Shown here piece after piece: positions 6,367 to 9,056 of a stretch of DNA of 9,056 nt. The translations under genes and the position numbers were made by a program. The notes below the pieces were generated by a model. The model saw only the letters and a program-made list of their open reading frames with translations, was not told where the DNA came from and did not search any database. This DNA comes from Spirochaetaceae bacterium (GTDB lineage Bacteria > Spirochaetota > Spirochaetia > Treponematales > Breznakiellaceae). The stretch is taken from positions 1 to 9,056 of the forward strand of contig JAISLM010000004.1 of assembly GCA_031290855.1 (NCBI GenBank), read 5' to 3'. Each line of letters opens with the position of its first letter. Position 1 is the stretch's first letter.

Positions 6367-7389
6367 TTGAAAAAGTTTCCTGTTATTCTTGTCGTGATGG
6401 TGGCGGTTCTTGTAAGCGTACTGTTGGCCGGGCCGTTTTATGTTATCGATGAGGGTGAACAGGCTGTCATAGTGGAGATGGGCAGGCTTGTTGATGTTGT
6501 TACAGACGCCGGCCTCCATATCAAAATCCCGTTCATCGATAATGTGGTGCGCTATCCCAAACGGATAATGGCTTGGGAGGGTGAACAAAAAAGTATGCCG
6601 ACACGGGAAAAACAGTATATATGGGTAGATGTAATCGCCCGCTGGCGCATAGCGGACCCGCAGAAATTCTACGAGTCCATTTCAACCGTGTCAAGCGCTT
6701 ACCCGAAACTCGGGGATATTATAGATTCAGAGGTACGTACCGTTGTAGCCGAAAATTATCTTCGTGAAACTGTGCGGAATTCAAACCTTATCCTTGAAAA
6801 ACTACCTGAGAATGTTTCCATGCCGACGGCGGATACGCCGGCGTCTGTAGAAGACGGCGAGTCGATGCTTGAGAATTTTGAAAAACGGCTAAGTTCCGTG
6901 ATACAGGAACCCGGAACCAATACCGAACCCATACAGAAAGGACGGCGTAAACTTGCCGAAGAGATTCTTGAACGTTCCCGCAGGATAGTGGGCGAGTACG
7001 GTATCGAACTTATCGATGTTGTAACGCGGCAGATACGTTATTCTGACGAGCTTACACAGAGCGTTTACGCCCGCATGATAAAGGAAAGAAATCAGATAGC
7101 GCAGGCTTTTCGCAGTGAAGGCGAAGGTAAAAAAGCGGAATGGCTGGGACGTACTGACAATGAACAGCGGTCTATCCTATCCGCCGCATACGAACAGGCC
7201 GAAAAAATTCGCGGCGCGGCAGACGCCGAAGCGACATCCATATATGCTTCAGCCTACAACCGTGACCGCGCCTTCTTTGATTTTTGGCGAGCCATAGAAT
7301 CGTACCGTACAACCATACCAAAATTAGATAAAACCCTGACGACTAACATGGATTATTTCCGTTATCTTTATTCTCCTCAGGGGAGGTAA
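6367..7389 (+). CDS. hflC: HflC, SPFH membrane partner of HflK
   Basis: Its 340 residues give one N-terminal membrane segment (about 5-25), then the SPFH domain starting YVIDEGEQAVIVEMGR, with GLHIKIPFIDNVVRYPKR, WVDVIARWRIADPQKFYE and a C-terminal coiled-coil region. The core family signature is clear in YGIELIDVVTRQIRYSDEL, SVYARMIKERNQIAQAFRSEGEG, IRGAADAEATSIYASAYNRD and FFDFWRAIESYR. Residues about 145-192 (LPENVSMPTADTPASVEDGE... to EPIQ) form a polar, probably flexible insertion between the SPFH domain and the helix, longer than I expect in HflC. The start is TTG 6367, 3 bp after hflK, with GGGGAG at 6353-6358 as ribosome binding site inside the end of hflK; this suggests translational coupling for equal amounts of both subunits. 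Confidence 0.95.
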   Translation: MKKFPVILVVMVAVLVSVLLAGPFYVIDEGEQAVIVEMGRLVDVVTDAGLHIKIPFIDNVVRYPKRIMAWEGEQKSMPTREKQYIWVDVIARWRIADPQKFYESISTVSSAYPKLGDIIDSEVRTVVAENYLRETVRNSNLILEKLPENVSMPTADTPASVEDGESMLENFEKRLSSVIQEPGTNTEPIQKGRRKLAEEILERSRRIVGEYGIELIDVVTRQIRYSDELTQSVYARMIKERNQIAQAFRSEGEGKKAEWLGRTDNEQRSILSAAYEQAEKIRGAADAEATSIYASAYNRDRAFFDFWRAIESYRTTIPKLDKTLTTNMDYFRYLYSPQGR

Positions 7390-7392
7390 CAT

Positions 7393-7887
7393 ATGGAATT
7401 TGATATTTGGACAGACGGCGGCTGTTCCGGCAATCCTGGACCCGGCGGCTGGGCATTCATTGTTACCGATCTTCACGGCAAAACCATAGGCGAAAGCAAG
7501 GGTGGAGAACGGGAAACAACAAACAACCGTATGGAACTTCTGGCCGTTATAAAGGCGCTTAAATATATTGCAGCAAAGAATTTCAGCATTAATCATATTA
7601 CCGTTCACACCGACTCGCAGTATGTGGAAAAAGGTATGACCGAATGGATTCTGCGATGGAAGATAAACGGTTGGAAAAACTCTGACAGAAAACCTGTAAA
7701 AAACATGGATCTATGGATAAAGCTTGACAAACTTGCATTTGAGCTTCCGGTTACATGGGAATGGGTAAAGAGCCATGTAGGGATACCTCTTAACGAGCGC
7801 TGTGATGAGATGACACGAGAGGCAATAGAAAAATTGTCATTCAAACCGGCTAAGCCGGCGGGGAAAAAGTCCGCCTACTACGGGTGA
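7393..7887 (+). CDS. rnhA: Ribonuclease HI
   Basis: It cleaves the RNA strand of RNA-DNA hybrids, removing R-loops and primers, in the cytoplasm. The 164-residue product carries the complete type 1 active site: Asp8 in WTDGGCSGNPGPGGW, Glu48 in TTNNRMELLAVI, Asp74 in VHTDSQYV and Asp138 in LNERCDEMTREA, with His128 in KSHVG. The basic handle region is present (WILRWKINGWKNSDRKPVKN). The tail FKPAKPAGKKSAYYG is a short basic extension beyond the domain. It starts 3 bp after hflC with GGGAGG at 7380-7385 as ribosome binding site, so it is probably co-transcribed with hflKC, although no functional link between the products is known. A small inverted repeat (CCGGC-TAA-GCCGG, 7846-7858) lies inside its 3' end. 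Confidence 0.97.
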   Translation: MEFDIWTDGGCSGNPGPGGWAFIVTDLHGKTIGESKGGERETTNNRMELLAVIKALKYIAAKNFSINHITVHTDSQYVEKGMTEWILRWKINGWKNSDRKPVKNMDLWIKLDKLAFELPVTWEWVKSHVGIPLNERCDEMTREAIEKLSFKPAKPAGKKSAYYG

Positions 7888-7891
7888 ATAT

Positions 7892-8305
7892 ATGTTGCAT
7901 CTGACGTATGCCGATCAATTAAAAATGCTTTCTTCGCTGAACTGGGATTATCTTGTACCGGCTGAGGATATGCTTGCCGTTGCCGAAGGACGGCTTGATA
8001 AGGCAGGCCCTTTTGATAAAAAATTTCTATTTGCGCGCTTTCTTCAATACGTGCCCTGGCACCGGATAGTCGCGTTTTGGGGAGTTGAACAGATAAAAGA
8101 ACTTTACACGCCTGATATTAAACTTTATCTTTTTCCCCGCGATACGAGGGATAGATATGATTTCATTATCGGAGTATTACGAGGAGAGCCTGTATCCGCT
8201 GCAAGATGGGGTCCTGAACGCAGTGAACAACTACGACACACGGTTTTTTCTTACAGGTGGTACAGCGCTAAGCCGAGGGTATTACAATCACCGGTATTCG
8301 GATGA
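7892..8305 (+). CDS. Putative antitoxin-position protein upstream of an AbiEii gene
   Basis: The frame codes 137 residues starting MLHLTYADQLKMLSSLNWDYLVPAEDMLAV. The first ~100 residues look like a small helical cytoplasmic protein: FLFARFLQYVPWHRIVAFWGVEQIKELY, then LYLFPRDTRDRYDFIIGVLRGE. I do not securely recognise the family, but an analogous small protein often sits directly before AbiEii-type toxins and is the presumed antitoxin, so that role is inferred from position. It begins 4 bp after rnhA (GGTGA at the rnhA stop may serve as ribosome binding site). The last ~50 residues overlap the following gene by 149 bp in another frame and look like a shadow of it. Other frames stop at TAG 8152 and at the ATGA overlap 8157-8160, so the true C-terminus may have been lost by a small indel. 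Confidence 0.6.
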   Translation: MLHLTYADQLKMLSSLNWDYLVPAEDMLAVAEGRLDKAGPFDKKFLFARFLQYVPWHRIVAFWGVEQIKELYTPDIKLYLFPRDTRDRYDFIIGVLRGEPVSAARWGPERSEQLRHTVFSYRWYSAKPRVLQSPVFG

Positions 8306-8414
8306 AGTGCGTTGGATAAAGAAACCGGATTGGGATGTTTTTTGCGCCGACATAGACGCATTGGTACGCCGCTTGCGGCCTGTTCTTAGAATTACGGGGA
8401 TAAAATGCGGATAA
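8157..8414 (+). pseudogene. Internally deleted AbiEii-family nucleotidyltransferase toxin
   Basis: The 85-codon frame starts MISLSEYYEESLYPLQDGVL, the normal N-terminus of AbiEii/AbiGii nucleotidyltransferase toxins, and continues FFLTGGTALSRGYYNHRYSDE (GG at residues 34-35). In intact members YSDD is followed by LDFF and about 150 more residues. Here the frame passes straight from YSDE (residue 50) to VRWIKKPDWDVFCADIDALV, which matches the extreme C-terminal part of the family (W-x-x-x-P-x-W-x-x-F-x-x-D-I). The join is near 8306/8307 and the frame is kept. The second half of the Asp-containing metal motif and the whole central domain are missing, so nucleotidyl transfer should be lost. A ribosome binding site (GAGGGA) precedes ATG 8157. 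It overlaps the next gene by 10 bp. It may still be translated as a small protein. Confidence 0.75.
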
Positions 8415-8689
8415 GTTTACATGAACGGAATGTTTTAGTTGACGCCGTATGTAAAAGGGACGAGGCCGCAAAGGTATGGCTGTTTGGTTCTCGTTCGGAT
8501 GATACAAAAAAAGGCGGCGATATTGACATAGCGATCCTTTCCCAAAAAATCGCCAGAATTGACAAAATGCGCATACGCCGAGACATTAAAGACGCTCTTG
8601 GAGAACAAAAGGTGGATATTGTAATTTCCGCGGATGGCGGATCGCCTTTTTTTTGCATGGCGGTACAAAAAGGAGTTTGCCTTAATTGA
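8405..8689 (+). CDS. MNT-domain minimal nucleotidyltransferase, MntA-type antitoxin
   Basis: Proteins of this type neutralise a HEPN ribonuclease toxin by adding AMP from ATP to a tyrosine beside its active site. The 94-residue product is a complete minimal nucleotidyltransferase domain: WLFGSRSDDTKKGGDIDIAI holds GS (28-29) and the metal-binding Asp39 and Asp41, and Asp71 in KVDIVIS supplies the third carboxylate. All catalytic residues are present. The start ATG 8405 has ACGGGGA just upstream and overlaps the end of the broken AbiEii frame. Its stop TGA (8687-8689) overlaps the TTG start of the HEPN gene, an arrangement typical of coupled antitoxin-toxin pairs. Confidence 0.88.
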   Translation: MRISLHERNVLVDAVCKRDEAAKVWLFGSRSDDTKKGGDIDIAILSQKIARIDKMRIRRDIKDALGEQKVDIVISADGGSPFFCMAVQKGVCLN

Positions 8690-9056
8690 AAAAAACTTCG
8701 ATTGAATTGCTAAAAGATAATATTCGTAATCTTTGCGTAAGCCTTGACTGGCTCCAATACTCCTATGAGCAATGCATATTAACCGGAATTAAAAGTGACT
8801 ACACAAAAGATGAATTCGATAAATTTGAAAACCTTACATCCCGGTATGCGCGTACATGCGATTTGCTTGTAAATAAAGTTCTGCGCAGCATCGACGTTGT
8901 TGAATTTAATGATCCGGGGTCAATAATTGACGCCGCCAACCGCGCCGAAAAACGCGGCTTAATCGAATCTGTCAGCGAACTGCGGGAATTAAAAGACCTT
9001 AGAAACGAAATTGCGCATGAATACGAAACAACAGGCCTGGACGATATTTTTTCGTA
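8686..9056 (+). CDS. HEPN-domain ribonuclease toxin, HepT type (3' end outside window)
   Basis: HepT-type toxins are metal-independent RNases that act on cellular RNA, with tRNA reported for characterised members. Translation from TTG 8686 gives LKKTSIELLKDNIRNL..., an all-helical protein open to the window end (123 residues visible). The HEPN signature R-x4-H-x-Y is present as RNEIAHEY, with Arg106 and His111 catalytic and Tyr113 the residue that MntA would modify. Residues 1-60 (DWLQYSYEQC, FDKFENLTSRYARTCDLLVNKVL) fit the first HEPN helices. The start is TTG overlapping the MNT stop as TTGA; AGGAG at about 8671-8675 is a well-placed ribosome binding site. Little of the protein should be missing beyond the edge. 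It is not among the listed reading frames because its stop is outside the window, but the frame is unambiguous. Confidence 0.85.
   Translation, partial: MKKTSIELLKDNIRNLCVSLDWLQYSYEQCILTGIKSDYTKDEFDKFENLTSRYARTCDLLVNKVLRSIDVVEFNDPGSIIDAANRAEKRGLIESVSELRELKDLRNEIAHEYETTGLDDIFS

Noticed and set aside
5836..6588. 250-residue - strand frame across the hflK/hflC junction
   Set aside because: It lies opposite two well-supported genes and has no recognisable features.

Overview
The window looks like a chromosomal segment of a spirochaete, probably of the Treponema group. This rests on overall protein character (GyrA, HflK/HflC, a small beta-barrel-like protein with a spirochaete look, an FKBP lipoprotein) and not on any marker RNA, so genus level is inference. 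All confidently identified genes lie on the + strand.

Layout. 1-355: no supported gene; the right part is a cluster of nested inverted repeats ending in a long hairpin just before gyrA. 356-2923: complete gyrA (DNA gyrase A subunit), with leucine at the classical quinolone-resistance position. 2924-3476: a gap that has collected debris. A frameshifted fragment of an ISAs1-family transposase lies on the - strand directly behind gyrA. It is followed by a perfect GC-rich hairpin, a 12-bp palindrome, and two copies of a two-hairpin repeat whose stems show a compensatory base change. 3477-4052: an unrecognised 191-residue protein. 4118-4798: an FKBP-type peptidyl-prolyl isomerase lipoprotein. 4864-5346: a small secreted, probably outer-membrane beta-barrel protein.

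5398-7887 is a tight run of hflK, hflC and rnhA, with 3-bp gaps. HflK/HflC form the membrane SPFH complex that modulates the FtsH protease; rnhA encodes ribonuclease HI.

7892-9056 is an accessory toxin-antitoxin block attached to the end of that run with almost no spacing. It holds an unrecognised small gene in the antitoxin position, an AbiEii-type nucleotidyltransferase whose middle has been deleted so that N- and C-terminal pieces are fused in frame, and then an apparently intact MntA/HepT (MNT-HEPN) pair. The HEPN gene runs off the right edge. The most interesting signals are this decayed system next to an intact one, and the layered repeats around gyrA.
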